Assembly (NCBI RefSeq): GCF_000621585.1
Contig: NZ_JHXY01000015.1
Span: forward strand, 35,043 to 99,042
Direction: 5' to 3'
DNA length: 64,000 nt
Source: [Eubacterium] cellulosolvens LD2006
Lineage (GTDB): Bacteria; Bacillota; Clostridia; Lachnospirales; Lachnospiraceae
In this document: in pieces, positions 46,404 to 55,778 of the stretch
Layout: each line of letters begins with the position of its first letter
Numbering within the stretch: the stretch's first letter is position 1
Translations under genes and position numbers: made by a program
Notes under the pieces: generated by a model
Databases searched by the model: none
Told to the model about the DNA's origin: nothing
The model's input: the letters and a program-made list of their open reading frames with translations, nothing else

Positions 46404-49400
46404 TTGAGCAGACAAGAGGGAACAAAGACAGCTGGATTTACATATGACCTTCCGGAACTGGTTCCATCCGAAACAGAGATCCGTCTCCGGGTGCAGGAAG
46501 GCACGAGGAGGAGAACCTCGATCCGTCTGAAGGCGTCCGACGGCTCGGCGATCCGGGGCAGCGTGTATACCGACGAACAGAGAATCGACATCGAGCGTGC
46601 GGCCTTTGAGGGAGAGGACTGTGACATCCGTTTTTCCGCGAGCGCGGTCGGCCTGAAAGCAGGGGACTGCGCGGAGGGCGCGATCGTTGTGAGCTGCAAC
46701 CTCTCGGAGACGGAAATTCCTGTGCGGATCGAGTGCACGGGAACGGCAGTCGATGAATTTCCGGAGGATGTGCACACGCTGGATGATTTTTCCAGACTGT
46801 GCCAGAAGAGTCTGAGAGAGGGCTTCCGTCTCTATACGAGTCCGTCCTTCGCAAGAATCCTCAACGGAAACAACAGGAAATACCTCGCGCTGTACAGGGG
46901 AATGTCCGCCAATCCGGTGACCTATCAGCATCTGGAGGAATTTCTGGTCACCACGGGGAAAAAGGGACCGATTGAGATCACCCTGGACCGGCAGGAAAAG
47001 GCGGTCTATCATCTGGACGTATCGCAGAAGGATACGCTGTATGTCTACCGGAATACCTGGGGATATGTCCGTCTGGAAGTAGAGACGGTCGGTGATTTCC
47101 TCGAAGTGGAGAAACAGGTGATCACCACGGAGGATTTCATCGGAAAGGTCTACGGACTCTCCTATATTGTCCACAGGGACAGAATCGGCGAGGGGAGGTC
47201 GTACGGACGGATCATGATCCGCAGCGTGCACCAGACGCTGGAATATCTGGTAGAGGCGTCCGCAAAAGAAGACTCGCAGATCCTGCCGTCGGTGGTGAGG
47301 AACCGGAAGATTTCGTGGCTGCTGAGAGATTATCTCAATCTCAGACTCCATATTCTGGATTTCCACAGCTGGCAGGAATCCTCTTCGATGACACTCCGGG
47401 AGATGACGGAGGAGGCACCGAATGATACCCTCAGCCTTCTGTATTCCGCGTATCTGCACTACACAATGGAGGATACGGCGAAAACGATCGAGTCCCTGTG
47501 GCCGATCAAAGAAGGGGAAGTGGAACTTGTGTCGACAGAGGAAAAGGGCGCCTATCTCGTTCTTGCGAAAGCCGTGAATCTTCTTCCGGAGGAGAGAATG
47601 GACGTTCTCGCAGATCTTCGCAGGTACTACAGAAGCAGACCGGAGAGTTATCTTCTGCTCTATCTGATCCACCGTGAGATGGGAGATGATGATTACAATC
47701 CGGCAGACCGGATGCAGGAGTTGGAGGACTGTTTCCAGGCGGGCTGTTCCAGTCCGTTTCTCTATCTGGACGCCTGGGAACTGTTGAAAAAGGAGGAGGC
47801 GCTTCTGCGCCGACTGTCTCCGTTTATGATCCACGTCCTCTCCTTCGGACAGCGCTATTCGGAATTGACAGAGGGACTTCTCCAGAGAACGGCGTTTCTC
47901 AGCGACAACGCGAAGCAGTTTGACCGCGCGGTATACCGACTGCTGACCAGAGGATATGAAAAGTATCCGAACAGCGATGTGCTGGAGGCGATCTGCAAGA
48001 TGCAGATCAAGAGCAATCCGGTCAATCCGGCCTATTTTGCGTGGTATGAGAGGGCGGTGGAGAAAGACATCCGCATCACGCGTCTCTACGAGTACTATAT
48101 GGAAACCTACGGGAAAGCCGCGGCTGAAGAGATTCCGCTTGCGGTTCGCATGTATTTTGCGACAAATGATACGCTCGGAGAGAAAAAGAAGGCGCTGCTT
48201 TACGCGAACATTGTTCTTCACATGGAAGAGGACGAGAGGATGTATCTCAACTATGTGAAGAAAATCCATGAATTTGCACGGAACGCGCTCCGTCATGGAA
48301 GAATCAATGAAAACTACGCGGTACTCTATCAGAGATTTTTCAGGAATCCGACCGATTCGGAGACGGCTAAACTGCTGGCCGATGTGATTTTTTCAAGGAG
48401 GGTCGAAGTCAGTGACCCGAAGATCCGGAGAGTTATAGTGACCCACACGGCAATGAAGAATGAAGAGGCGGCAGTGGTGGTGGACGGAACGGCCTACCCG
48501 CGCGTTTATTCCGAGGACGCGCAGATTCTCTTCGAGGATGTGCATCACAGAAGATTTGCATCGACCATTTCGTACCGGATCGCGGAGCCCTCGCAGCTGC
48601 AGAATCTGGCGAAGACCTGTCTGGAGTTCGGCATCAACCACGCCGGCGCGCAACTGTATGTGTGTCATGAGAAGGCTTTCCGCATGGAGGTGAATTCGCA
48701 TACGGCAGCCGTCTATCGCGCGGCCGTCCGGAACGAAGCGTTCACGGATGAGTACCGGGATGTGATTCGCAGAAAACTTCTGGATTATGACCTCGCTCAT
48801 CCGGATCTTGAGGTTCTGCCCGACACACTCCCGGTGGACGAGCTGGCCGATTACGCCCGCGCGGACAAGGCAGGGACAGCGAAACTGCTGATTCGCGAGG
48901 GAAGATACGGGGATGCGTTCCGCGTCGTTGCGGAATTCGGCTGGGAAGGGCTTCCGGCCGGACTGCTTCTGGAACTTGCGACCCGGCTGATTCAGAGCGG
49001 GGATTACGCAGGAGACGACGCCCTTGTGCGTCTGGCCGTACATGTATTCCTGAAGGGAGAGTACAACGATAACGTGCTTCTCTTCCTTGCGGGAAATTAC
49101 CGTGGACCGGTTGCGACACTTGCAGGAATCTGGAAGACGATGTACAAAGCCGGTCTTGGAAGTACAAAGCTGGCCGAGCGGATCATGATGCAGTCTGTGC
49201 AGACGCAGCAGTATCCGGGCATGGAAGAGGAGCTTCTCTCCGATTATGTGCGGAAATCCGGAAAGCCGGAGGTGACGGCAGCTTTCCTCGCCTATCTGGC
49301 GGATCACTATTTCCTCGGCGACAGGGAAGCGGGGGACAGTATCTTCGGAATTATGGAGCAGCAGATCCGGAATAAGGAGCTGGATTTCGCGATCTGTAAA

Positions 49401-50000
49401 CTGGCTCTTTTGAAATACTATGCGGGGCAGGAGGAACTGACCGAAGAGCAGACGCTTCTTGCGCGTCAGATGCTGGAGCAGATGGATGACCGCGGACTTC
49501 GCTTCGATTTTTATACAAGACTTCCGAAGGAACTGACACAGGCATATCAAATCGACGACAAAGTCTTTGTGCAGGAACAGTACGCGAAGAACGCGAGAGT
49601 TGTGCTTCACTACCGCCTCACCGAAAAAAACGGCACAGAAGGAAAATGGATCGCCGAGCCGATGCGCAATGTTTACAAGGGCATTTTTGTGAGGGAATTC
49701 CTTCTGTTCTACGGGGAGACGTTGACCTATTATCTCAGTGTGATGAAGGACGGAAAAATTGAGAATACCGACAGTTATCAGGTGACGCTTGCCGACATGG
49801 ACACGGAGGGCGTGACGAAATACCGTCTGCTGAATCGTCTGCTGGAGGCAGAGGACAAAGGAGAGCAGGGAGCGTTTTCTCAGGCGTGCAGGCAGTACCG
49901 GATGCAGACGAAGTATGTGGATACATTCCTGAAACTCTTTGACACAGTGGACGGCCGAAGAGATGACGGATCCGTGACAAGTGAGAGGGATTTGAAATGA
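46404..50000 (+). CDS. Large beta/TPR-like protein of unknown function (DUF5717-like)
   Basis: A 1198-residue cytoplasmic protein; no signal peptide or membrane helix is seen. Residues 1-115 are beta-rich and Ig-like. About 140-270 form a second beta region (VRLEVETVGDFLEVEKQVIT). About 280-1030 look like irregular TPR/alpha-solenoid repeats (for example LSLLYSAYLHYTMEDTAKTI, PESYLLLYLIHREMGDD), interrupted by a beta patch near 700. The C-terminus (about 1050-1180) is again beta-rich. It resembles the DUF5717 family from memory, unverified. TTG 46404 is preferred, with AAGGTGG 5 bases upstream; GTG 46395 is the alternative. It overlaps the next gene by four bases (ATGA). The architecture suggests a scaffold. 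Confidence 0.72.
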   Translation: MSRQEGTKTAGFTYDLPELVPSETEIRLRVQEGTRRRTSIRLKASDGSAIRGSVYTDEQRIDIERAAFEGEDCDIRFSASAVGLKAGDCAEGAIVVSCNLSETEIPVRIECTGTAVDEFPEDVHTLDDFSRLCQKSLREGFRLYTSPSFARILNGNNRKYLALYRGMSANPVTYQHLEEFLVTTGKKGPIEITLDRQEKAVYHLDVSQKDTLYVYRNTWGYVRLEVETVGDFLEVEKQVITTEDFIGKVYGLSYIVHRDRIGEGRSYGRIMIRSVHQTLEYLVEASAKEDSQILPSVVRNRKISWLLRDYLNLRLHILDFHSWQESSSMTLREMTEEAPNDTLSLLYSAYLHYTMEDTAKTIESLWPIKEGEVELVSTEEKGAYLVLAKAVNLLPEERMDVLADLRRYYRSRPESYLLLYLIHREMGDDDYNPADRMQELEDCFQAGCSSPFLYLDAWELLKKEEALLRRLSPFMIHVLSFGQRYSELTEGLLQRTAFLSDNAKQFDRAVYRLLTRGYEKYPNSDVLEAICKMQIKSNPVNPAYFAWYERAVEKDIRITRLYEYYMETYGKAAAEEIPLAVRMYFATNDTLGEKKKALLYANIVLHMEEDERMYLNYVKKIHEFARNALRHGRINENYAVLYQRFFRNPTDSETAKLLADVIFSRRVEVSDPKIRRVIVTHTAMKNEEAAVVVDGTAYPRVYSEDAQILFEDVHHRRFASTISYRIAEPSQLQNLAKTCLEFGINHAGAQLYVCHEKAFRMEVNSHTAAVYRAAVRNEAFTDEYRDVIRRKLLDYDLAHPDLEVLPDTLPVDELADYARADKAGTAKLLIREGRYGDAFRVVAEFGWEGLPAGLLLELATRLIQSGDYAGDDALVRLAVHVFLKGEYNDNVLLFLAGNYRGPVATLAGIWKTMYKAGLGSTKLAERIMMQSVQTQQYPGMEEELLSDYVRKSGKPEVTAAFLAYLADHYFLGDREAGDSIFGIMEQQIRNKELDFAICKLALLKYYAGQEELTEEQTLLARQMLEQMDDRGLRFDFYTRLPKELTQAYQIDDKVFVQEQYAKNARVVLHYRLTEKNGTEGKWIAEPMRNVYKGIFVREFLLFYGETLTYYLSVMKDGKIENTDSYQVTLADMDTEGVTKYRLLNRLLEAEDKGEQGAFSQACRQYRMQTKYVDTFLKLFDTVDGRRDDGSVTSERDLK

Positions 50001-51175
50001 GCGCTCGAAATCTGATTGTGGGGATCGACTTTAACCGGTCGCAGCCACAGATCTGTTATTACGAAAAAGAAAATGAAAATACGGTCATCGCCCCGATGAA
50101 GGTCGGCAACGATCAGGTGTCTTTCGAAGATATTTTTGACGAGCTGGATCAGCTTGAGAGCGAGGCGGACGCGGAGGCGGCGAAGAAGAAGGAAAAAATG
50201 AATCGCCTGATCGGAAACGCCTCGGAGACATTCCGCAGAGCGCTTGCAACGCTGGGCCTCGACGATCCGGAGCGGCAGATCTCAGGAATTGTGATCACCG
50301 TGCCGAAGCTCAGAACAGAGGAGGTCGAGCTGATCCGCGGGATTTATCGTTCACTCGGCCTGGATAAGATCAGAGCCCATCTTCAGGACTACAAAGAGAG
50401 CTTTTATTACCACACGCTCTATCGTGACAAAGATATCTGGAACCGCGATGTCGGTTTCTTCCGCTTTCAGGGGCGAAAAATTACGTTCAGTTATCTGGAG
50501 GGGAATTCAAAGACGCGTCCGATGACCTTCCGCTATGTGGACGGGGCGGGTCTGGAACTGGAGGGAGAGAAAGAGACGTGGGACGAACAGTTCTGCACCC
50601 TGATCGAGAGTTCTCTTGGGCGTTCGGTCTTTTCCAGTGTCATCGTGACGGGCGATACTTATGATCAGAGCTGGGCAAAACGCTCGACGGCACAGCTTCT
50701 CAAAAACGGCAGAAGGGCGTTTATTCAGGATAATCTCTACGCAAAGGGTGCCTGCTGCGCGGCGAGAGAAAAGGCAGTGGAGAAGAAGCTCGGAAACTAT
50801 CTCTATCTCGGTGAAGATCTGGTTTGCACAAATATCGGCATGGAGATGATCATTCAGGGAAAAGAAACGTATTATCCGCTTTTGCCCGCCGGCGTGAACT
50901 GGTACGAAGCACATAAGACGTTTGAGTGTATTCTCACGGGTGACCGTCCGGAACTGAAATTCCTTTTGAGCGGACTCAGAGATAAGAAACAGAGACTCTC
51001 CGTGATCCCGCTTCCGGGACTGGATCTGAAGAGCAGGCCGGAGGGAACGATGCGTCTCGGTATACGGCTGGCGTATAAAAACGCAGGCTGCTGCGTGGTC
51101 GATGTGGAAGATCTCGGCTTCGGAGAGCTGTACCCGTCCACGGGGGAGAAGTGGCGCGGGGAGCTTTCCTGCTGA
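49997..51175 (+). CDS. Actin/Hsp70-like fold protein (DUF5716-like)
   Basis: A 392-residue protein whose layout follows the actin/Hsp70 ATPase family. It has an N-terminal LIVGIDFNRSQPQICYY (phosphate-1-like hairpin), an inserted charged region (residues 45-75), and ISGIVITVPKLRTEEVELI followed by YRSLGL, which parallels the DnaK TVPAYF...AGRIAGL segment. FSSVIVTGDTYDQSW resembles the adenosine-binding GG motif, followed by an AKGACCAARE helix as in Hsp70. The classic DLGTT Gly-Thr-Thr is changed to DFNRS, so nucleotide binding may be altered. The C-terminal 80 residues form a beta-rich end. It resembles DUF5716 from memory. Coupled to both neighbours. Confidence 0.72.
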   Translation: MSARNLIVGIDFNRSQPQICYYEKENENTVIAPMKVGNDQVSFEDIFDELDQLESEADAEAAKKKEKMNRLIGNASETFRRALATLGLDDPERQISGIVITVPKLRTEEVELIRGIYRSLGLDKIRAHLQDYKESFYYHTLYRDKDIWNRDVGFFRFQGRKITFSYLEGNSKTRPMTFRYVDGAGLELEGEKETWDEQFCTLIESSLGRSVFSSVIVTGDTYDQSWAKRSTAQLLKNGRRAFIQDNLYAKGACCAAREKAVEKKLGNYLYLGEDLVCTNIGMEMIIQGKETYYPLLPAGVNWYEAHKTFECILTGDRPELKFLLSGLRDKKQRLSVIPLPGLDLKSRPEGTMRLGIRLAYKNAGCCVVDVEDLGFGELYPSTGEKWRGELSC

Positions 51176-51205
51176 TCTTGATGAAAAGAAAAAGAGGGAC
51201 AGACA

Positions 51206-51994
51206 TTGAGTAGCACGATATTGTGTCAGGTAAAAAGAGCAGAGAATCCATATTATATCAAAGAGGTCGATCTTCGCATATATTCCATCGAGGAGCTCTG
51301 CTTTTTCATAAACAGAAATCTTCCTCTGATCGATGAAGCGTTTTTTTCGGAGGAGCTGATTGACTGGCTCACAAGGGAGCTGAATCTGCGAATGCTTGTG
51401 CAGACAATGGAACGGATTCGCGAGGAGGATCCGGAATATGCGGTGACGGGGCAGATCCATGCGGTCAATCGGGAGCTCAGCTGGCTGTATGCCGGGGATA
51501 AAGAGAAGCTGCAGAGAAGAATCTCGGAGGTCTTTGATCTTCCGGTACTCGAGAGAAGAGTCCGCAGGGCGGATATTCTGGTGGGATACCGCAAGTACAC
51601 CAGGGCGATCGAGGCGTACAAGGCGATTCTGGCCGACGGACAGGTGGAAAACCCCGGGCAGCTTCTTGTAGGGACGGTTTACCACAATACCGGCATCGCC
51701 TACTCCAGGCTGTTTCAGTTTGATGAGGCGGCGGCCTGTCTGAAAAAAGCCTATGACAGACTTCACACGATGGAGGCGCTCAAGGACTATCTGTTCTGCC
51801 TCTGGATCAGAGACGGAAGCGAAGCATTCGGAAAAGCCTGCGAGGAGTATGAGGTGGATGCGAAAACCCGTCTGGAGATGGAAGAGGAACTGGCATCCTT
51901 TCAGGAAGGGTTCGGTCAGGAAGCTGCAGGGGAAGTGACCGGGGAGACGCTGAATGACTGGGTGAGAGATTATCACCGGCAGACGGGATACTGA
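51206..51994 (+). CDS. TPR-like helical protein, third gene of the unknown operon
   Basis: A 262-residue protein of all-helical character. The N-terminal half contains YYIKEVDLRIYSIEELCFFI and a leucine-rich FFSEELIDWLTRELNL helix. The middle has TPR-like helix pairs (RADILVGYRKYTRAIEAYKA, TVYHNTGIAYSRLFQFDEAA). No enzyme motif is visible. TTG 51206 follows GAGGGACAG; the spacing from the Hsp70-like gene is 30 bases. The N-terminal segment is likely an adaptor specific to this operon. No membrane segment is seen. Confidence 0.72.
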   Translation: MSSTILCQVKRAENPYYIKEVDLRIYSIEELCFFINRNLPLIDEAFFSEELIDWLTRELNLRMLVQTMERIREEDPEYAVTGQIHAVNRELSWLYAGDKEKLQRRISEVFDLPVLERRVRRADILVGYRKYTRAIEAYKAILADGQVENPGQLLVGTVYHNTGIAYSRLFQFDEAAACLKKAYDRLHTMEALKDYLFCLWIRDGSEAFGKACEEYEVDAKTRLEMEEELASFQEGFGQEAAGEVTGETLNDWVRDYHRQTGY

Positions 51995-52012
51995 AAAAGT
52001 TCAGAAAAATTA

Positions 52013-52041
52013 TTGACGCACAGAGAGGTTTGTGCTTTAAT
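52013..52041 (+). promoter_or_regulatory. Promoter of the trp operon
   Basis: TTGACG (52013-52018), 17-bp spacer, TTTAAT (52036-52041) with a TGC extended -10. It sits just behind the unknown operon and before the T-box leader. Confidence 0.78.
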
Positions 52042-52074
52042 AATTATAAATTCAACAATATAACGCTTTAAACT

Positions 52075-52357
52075 GATGAAGTGGAGATCAAGCGAAAGGG
52101 GCACTCGCAGAGAGTCCGGGATGGTGTGATCCGGGCAGAACGCTGATTCGTAAATGGACCACTGAGGGCACGGCGAAAGAGACACAGGGTGTGAATCGAG
52201 TAGTTGCTGACGTCTGGCATACGTTACAATGCCGGGGATATGATGGTATCTCACAGAGAGTGTGGAGACACAAAACAGGGTGGCACCACGGGTTTAGAAT
52301 CGAATGTTCAGAGCTCGTCCCTGACAGACGGAAGTCTGTCGGGGGCGGGCTCTTTTT
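52075..52357 (+). promoter_or_regulatory. T-box riboswitch (tRNA-Trp sensing) with terminator, trp operon leader
   Basis: The signature AGGGTGGCACCACG lies at 52277-52290. It is followed by a long terminator: GAGCTCGTCCCTGACAGAC (52311-52329), loop GGAA, the matching arm (52334-52352) with G-U wobbles, then TTTTT. Stem I starts near 52075 and the specifier loop carries TGG (52155-52157) in AAATGGACCACTGAG, the Trp codon. Uncharged tRNA-Trp should pair with it and with the T-box bulge to favour the antiterminator and transcription of trpE to trpA. Confidence 0.9.
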
Positions 52358-52417
52358 GTGTGGCAACGAGCCAAGGATGCTGCCGCATGCTTGCATGAAA
52401 GGCAGCATATTTGGCGA

Positions 52418-52625
52418 GTGCGGTACATCGAAAGGCGAAGCCTTGAGATGTACAAAGGGAAATTCCTCCGAATTTCCCATGAGACAAAACGCTCCGCGGG
52501 ATGCGCAGCTCGCAGATGGGAAGATCGCTACGCGATTCTGCTCGCGCGCCTTTCGTCCGCTGCGCTCCTCTCTGGAATGAGGGGCTGGGGAACCGAAATC
52601 CGCTTGCGGACTTTGATTTGGAGTA
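52418..52625 (+). repeat. Dispersed palindromic repeat, copy E (hairpin plus module R), in the trp leader
   Basis: Located between the T-box terminator and trpE. An imperfect hairpin GTACATC...GATGTAC (52421-52452) precedes GGGAAATTC (52457-52465), loop CTCC, GAATTTCCC (52470-52478) and ATGAGACAAAACGCTCCGCG. Module R then follows as in copy D, ending CCGCTTGCGGACTTTG. The left arm beyond GGG has been lost. It would be transcribed in the trp mRNA and lies 41 bases before trpE. Confidence 0.82.
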
Positions 52626-52665
52626 GCGATCATACTGAAGTAGTTTTAGGTTTGGGGGACAAATT

Positions 52666-54132
52666 ATGAATCAGACCACATTGGAAGAAGTAAAGAAAAT
52701 TGCGGCATCCGGGGATTACAAGAGAATCCCCGTTTCAAGAGAAATCCTTTCGGATATCAGGACTCCGGTAGAGACACTCCGGGCACTGCAGAATGTGAGC
52801 AGTCACTGCTTCCTTCTGGAGAGTGTGGAGGACACCAGAGTCTGGGGACGGTATTCCTTCCTCGGATATGATCCGTCGATGGAGATCTCCTGCAAGGATC
52901 ACATGCTGACGATCAACGCGGGAGGAAAGATCCAGATGAAGACCGAACATCCGGGCACCTGCATCAAGCAGATCATCGCGGAGAACCGGTCTCCGAGGAT
53001 CCCGGGACTGCCGACCCTGACCGGCGGACTGGTGGGATATTTTTCCTACGACTACATTCAGTACGGGGAGCCGGAACTGAAGCTCGACGCGCCGGATGAG
53101 GAAAAATTTGACGATGTCAACCTGATGCTCTTTGACAAGCTGATCTGTTTCGACAACCTGATGCAGAAGATCATCCTGATCGCGAATGTGCACACCGACG
53201 ATCTCGAGACCGATTACAACCGCGCGGTTCTTCAGCTCGATGAAATGGAGCGGATCATCCGCCACGGAGAGCCGAAGCAGAACAAGAAAGGACGTCTTCT
53301 GGAGGAACTGAAACCGAAACTCTCCAAAGAGGAGTATTCAGAGAAGGTTGAGATCATCAAGAATTACATTCACGAAGGCGACATCTTCCAGCTGGTATTC
53401 TCCAATCCCATGAGTGCCAGATATGAGGGCAGTCTTCTGGATACCTACCGGGTGCTTCGGACAACAAACCCGTCCCCGTATATGTTCTATTTCTCGGGGG
53501 ACGATGTGGAGATCGCGGGTGCATCGCCGGAGACCCTGGTCAAGGTGGAGGACGGCGAGATCCGAACCTTCCCGCTGGCGGGAACCAGACCGAGAGGCGC
53601 TTCCAGAGAAGAGGACGAGGAGCTGGAGAAAAATCTTCTCGCCGATCCGAAGGAGCGGGCGGAGCACAATATGCTCGTGGATCTGGGAAGAAACGACCTC
53701 GGAAGGCTGTCCGAGTTCGGAAGTGTGGAGGTGGAGCGATACATGGATGTCCTCCGTTATTCCCACGTCATGCACATCGGCTCCGAGGTGAAGGGAACCT
53801 TAAGAAAAGACAGGCAGGCGATCGACGCGGTCGACTCCGTACTACCGGCGGGAACCCTTTCGGGAGCTCCGAAATTTCGGGCCTGCGAACTGATCAACGA
53901 GCTGGAAAATGACCGCAGAGGAATCTACGGCGGAGCCATCGGCTATGTGGATTTCACAGGAAATCTGGATGTGTGTATAGCGATTCGCCTGGCCTACAAG
54001 AGAAAGGGGCGCGTCTATGTGCGTTCCGGAGCCGGTATCGTGGCTGACAGCGTCCCGGAGAATGAGTATCAGGAGTGTATCAATAAAGCAAAGGCAGTGG
54101 CAGAGGCTTTGCGCAAGGCTGAGGAGGTGTGA
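52666..54132 (+). CDS. trpE: Anthranilate synthase component I TrpE
   Basis: TrpE converts chorismate and ammonia to anthranilate. The 488-residue product has the tryptophan feedback site motif LLES (in HCFLLESVEDT), the chorismate-binding region near IFQLVFSNPMSA, and PLAGTRPRGA, HNMLVDLGRNDLG and SGAPKFRACELI. GGGGGAC precedes ATG 52666. First gene of the trpEGDCFBA operon; regulation by the T-box leader and by feedback inhibition is expected. Confidence 0.97.
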   Translation: MNQTTLEEVKKIAASGDYKRIPVSREILSDIRTPVETLRALQNVSSHCFLLESVEDTRVWGRYSFLGYDPSMEISCKDHMLTINAGGKIQMKTEHPGTCIKQIIAENRSPRIPGLPTLTGGLVGYFSYDYIQYGEPELKLDAPDEEKFDDVNLMLFDKLICFDNLMQKIILIANVHTDDLETDYNRAVLQLDEMERIIRHGEPKQNKKGRLLEELKPKLSKEEYSEKVEIIKNYIHEGDIFQLVFSNPMSARYEGSLLDTYRVLRTTNPSPYMFYFSGDDVEIAGASPETLVKVEDGEIRTFPLAGTRPRGASREEDEELEKNLLADPKERAEHNMLVDLGRNDLGRLSEFGSVEVERYMDVLRYSHVMHIGSEVKGTLRKDRQAIDAVDSVLPAGTLSGAPKFRACELINELENDRRGIYGGAIGYVDFTGNLDVCIAIRLAYKRKGRVYVRSGAGIVADSVPENEYQECINKAKAVAEALRKAEEV

Positions 54133-54135
54133 GAG

Positions 54136-54720
54136 ATGATTTTGCTGATTGATAATTATGACAGTTTTTCCTATAACCTCTATCAGCTCATCGGCTCTGT
54201 GGATCCGGATATAGAGGTGATCCGGAACGACGCAAAGACGGTGGAGGAAATCCGGGAGATGAAACCCTCCTGTATCATTCTCTCGCCGGGACCGGGACGG
54301 CCGGCGGACGCGGGAGTCTGCGAAGCAGTCGTGAAGGAACTGGCCGGAGAAATCCCCATCATGGGAGTGTGTCTGGGGCATCAGGCGATCTGTGAAGCGG
54401 AGGGCGCGGAAGTCACCTATGCGAAGGAACTGATGCACGGCAAGCAGTCGGAGATCCGGCTGAACACGGCTTCCCCGATTTTTAAGGGAATGGGTGAAAA
54501 AGCAATGGTTGGAAGATATCACTCCCTGGCGGTAAACAGGGAATCCCTGCCGGAGAACCTCAGGGAAATTGCCGAGGCAGATGACGGCGAAGTGATGGCC
54601 GTGGCGGACGAAAAGAGAGCACTCTACGGACTTCAGTTCCATCCGGAGTCGATCATGACTCCTGAGGGACGAACGATGCTGAAGAACTTTTTGAATATAT
54701 GTATTGAGAAAAACAAGTAA
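54136..54720 (+). CDS. trpG: Anthranilate synthase component II (glutamine amidotransferase)
   Basis: Class I glutamine amidotransferase supplying ammonia to TrpE. It has [16 protein letters not shown] at the N-terminus, the nucleophile Cys in [12 protein letters not shown], and the His/Glu pair in [13 protein letters not shown]. At 194 residues it is a free-standing TrpG, not fused to TrpD. It begins 3 bases after trpE with GAGGTGTGAGAG upstream. Dual use for folate (PabA) is possible, as no separate pabA is visible. Confidence 0.96.
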   Translation: MILLIDNYDSFSYNLYQLIGSVDPDIEVIRNDAKTVEEIREMKPSCIILSPGPGRPADAGVCEAVVKELAGEIPIMGVCLGHQAICEAEGAEVTYAKELMHGKQSEIRLNTASPIFKGMGEKAMVGRYHSLAVNRESLPENLREIAEADDGEVMAVADEKRALYGLQFHPESIMTPEGRTMLKNFLNICIEKNK

Positions 54721-54742
54721 TAAAGAAAGAGGAGAAGGAAAA

Positions 54743-55765
54743 ATGATCAAAGAAGCTATTGAAAAAATCGTGCGCAAAGGTGACCTCAGCTATGAAGAGG
54801 CTCATACCGTTATGACAGAGATTATGACCGGACAGACAACACCGACACAGAACGCTGCATTTCTGGCAGCGCTTTCCACAAAGTCCACAAAGGCAGAGAC
54901 CATTGAGGAGATCTCCGGCTGCGCGGCAGCCATGAGAGAACAGGCGACACCGGTGAATCATCCGGGTATGGAAGTCCTGGAGATCGTCGGAACCGGCGGA
55001 GACGGCGCTCATTCCTTCAATATCTCCACGACCAGTGCGTTCGTGATCGCGGCTGCCGGTGTAAAGGTCGCAAAGCACGGAAACCGCGCGGCTTCTTCTC
55101 TCTGCGGAACCGCTGACTGTCAGGAAGCTCTCGGCGCCAATATTGTGCAGGATCCGGAGAAGGCAGTGAAGATGCTGGAGGATGTCGGGATGTGTTTCCT
55201 CTTTGCCCAGAGATATCACGCGGCTATGAAGTACGTGGGACCGATCCGCAAAGAGCTCGGTTTCCGTACGGTTTTCAATATTCTCGGACCGCTGACAAAC
55301 CCGGCAAGCCCGGAGTACTTCCTTCTCGGTGTATACGACGCCTATCTCGTGGAGCCGGTGGCAAAGGTACTGGACAAGCTCGGCGTGAAGAGAGCGCTTG
55401 TTGTCTACGGAGACGACAAGATGGATGAGATTTCCGCATCCGGCTCAACGACGATCTGCGAACTCAAAGACGGATACTACAGAACGATACAGATTGCGCC
55501 GGAAGATTTCGGCCTTCCCAGAGGAAAGAAAGAAGATCTTGTCGGCGGAACCCCGGAGGACAACGCGGTGATCACCAGAGACATCCTCACCGGAAAAGAG
55601 CAGGGAACGAAGAGAACAGCAGTCCTTCTGAACTCCGGAGCGGCCCTCTATGTCGGAGGAGCGGCAGACAGCATTGCCGACGGAGTGAAAAAGGCGGCGG
55701 AGATGATCGATTCCGGAGCGGCTCTTGAGAAGATGGAGCAGTACATCCGCGAGTCCAACAAGTAA
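54743..55765 (+). CDS. trpD: Anthranilate phosphoribosyltransferase TrpD
   Basis: Transfers phosphoribose from PRPP to anthranilate. Motifs are [20 protein letters not shown] (PRPP loop), [14 protein letters not shown] and [17 protein letters not shown], all canonical; length 340. ATG 54743 follows GGAGAAGG at normal spacing and gives [16 protein letters not shown]; the longer frame overlaps trpG. Confidence 0.97.
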   Translation: MIKEAIEKIVRKGDLSYEEAHTVMTEIMTGQTTPTQNAAFLAALSTKSTKAETIEEISGCAAAMREQATPVNHPGMEVLEIVGTGGDGAHSFNISTTSAFVIAAAGVKVAKHGNRAASSLCGTADCQEALGANIVQDPEKAVKMLEDVGMCFLFAQRYHAAMKYVGPIRKELGFRTVFNILGPLTNPASPEYFLLGVYDAYLVEPVAKVLDKLGVKRALVVYGDDKMDEISASGSTTICELKDGYYRTIQIAPEDFGLPRGKKEDLVGGTPEDNAVITRDILTGKEQGTKRTAVLLNSGAALYVGGAADSIADGVKKAAEMIDSGAALEKMEQYIRESNK

Positions 55766-55778
55766 CGGAGGATCGGAG

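Noticed and set aside
46341..48296. Minus-strand 651-codon frame opposite the large TPR-like gene
   Set aside because: The plus-strand frame is longer, starts at a ribosome site, overlaps the next gene by ATGA and has ordered domain texture; the antisense product looks random.
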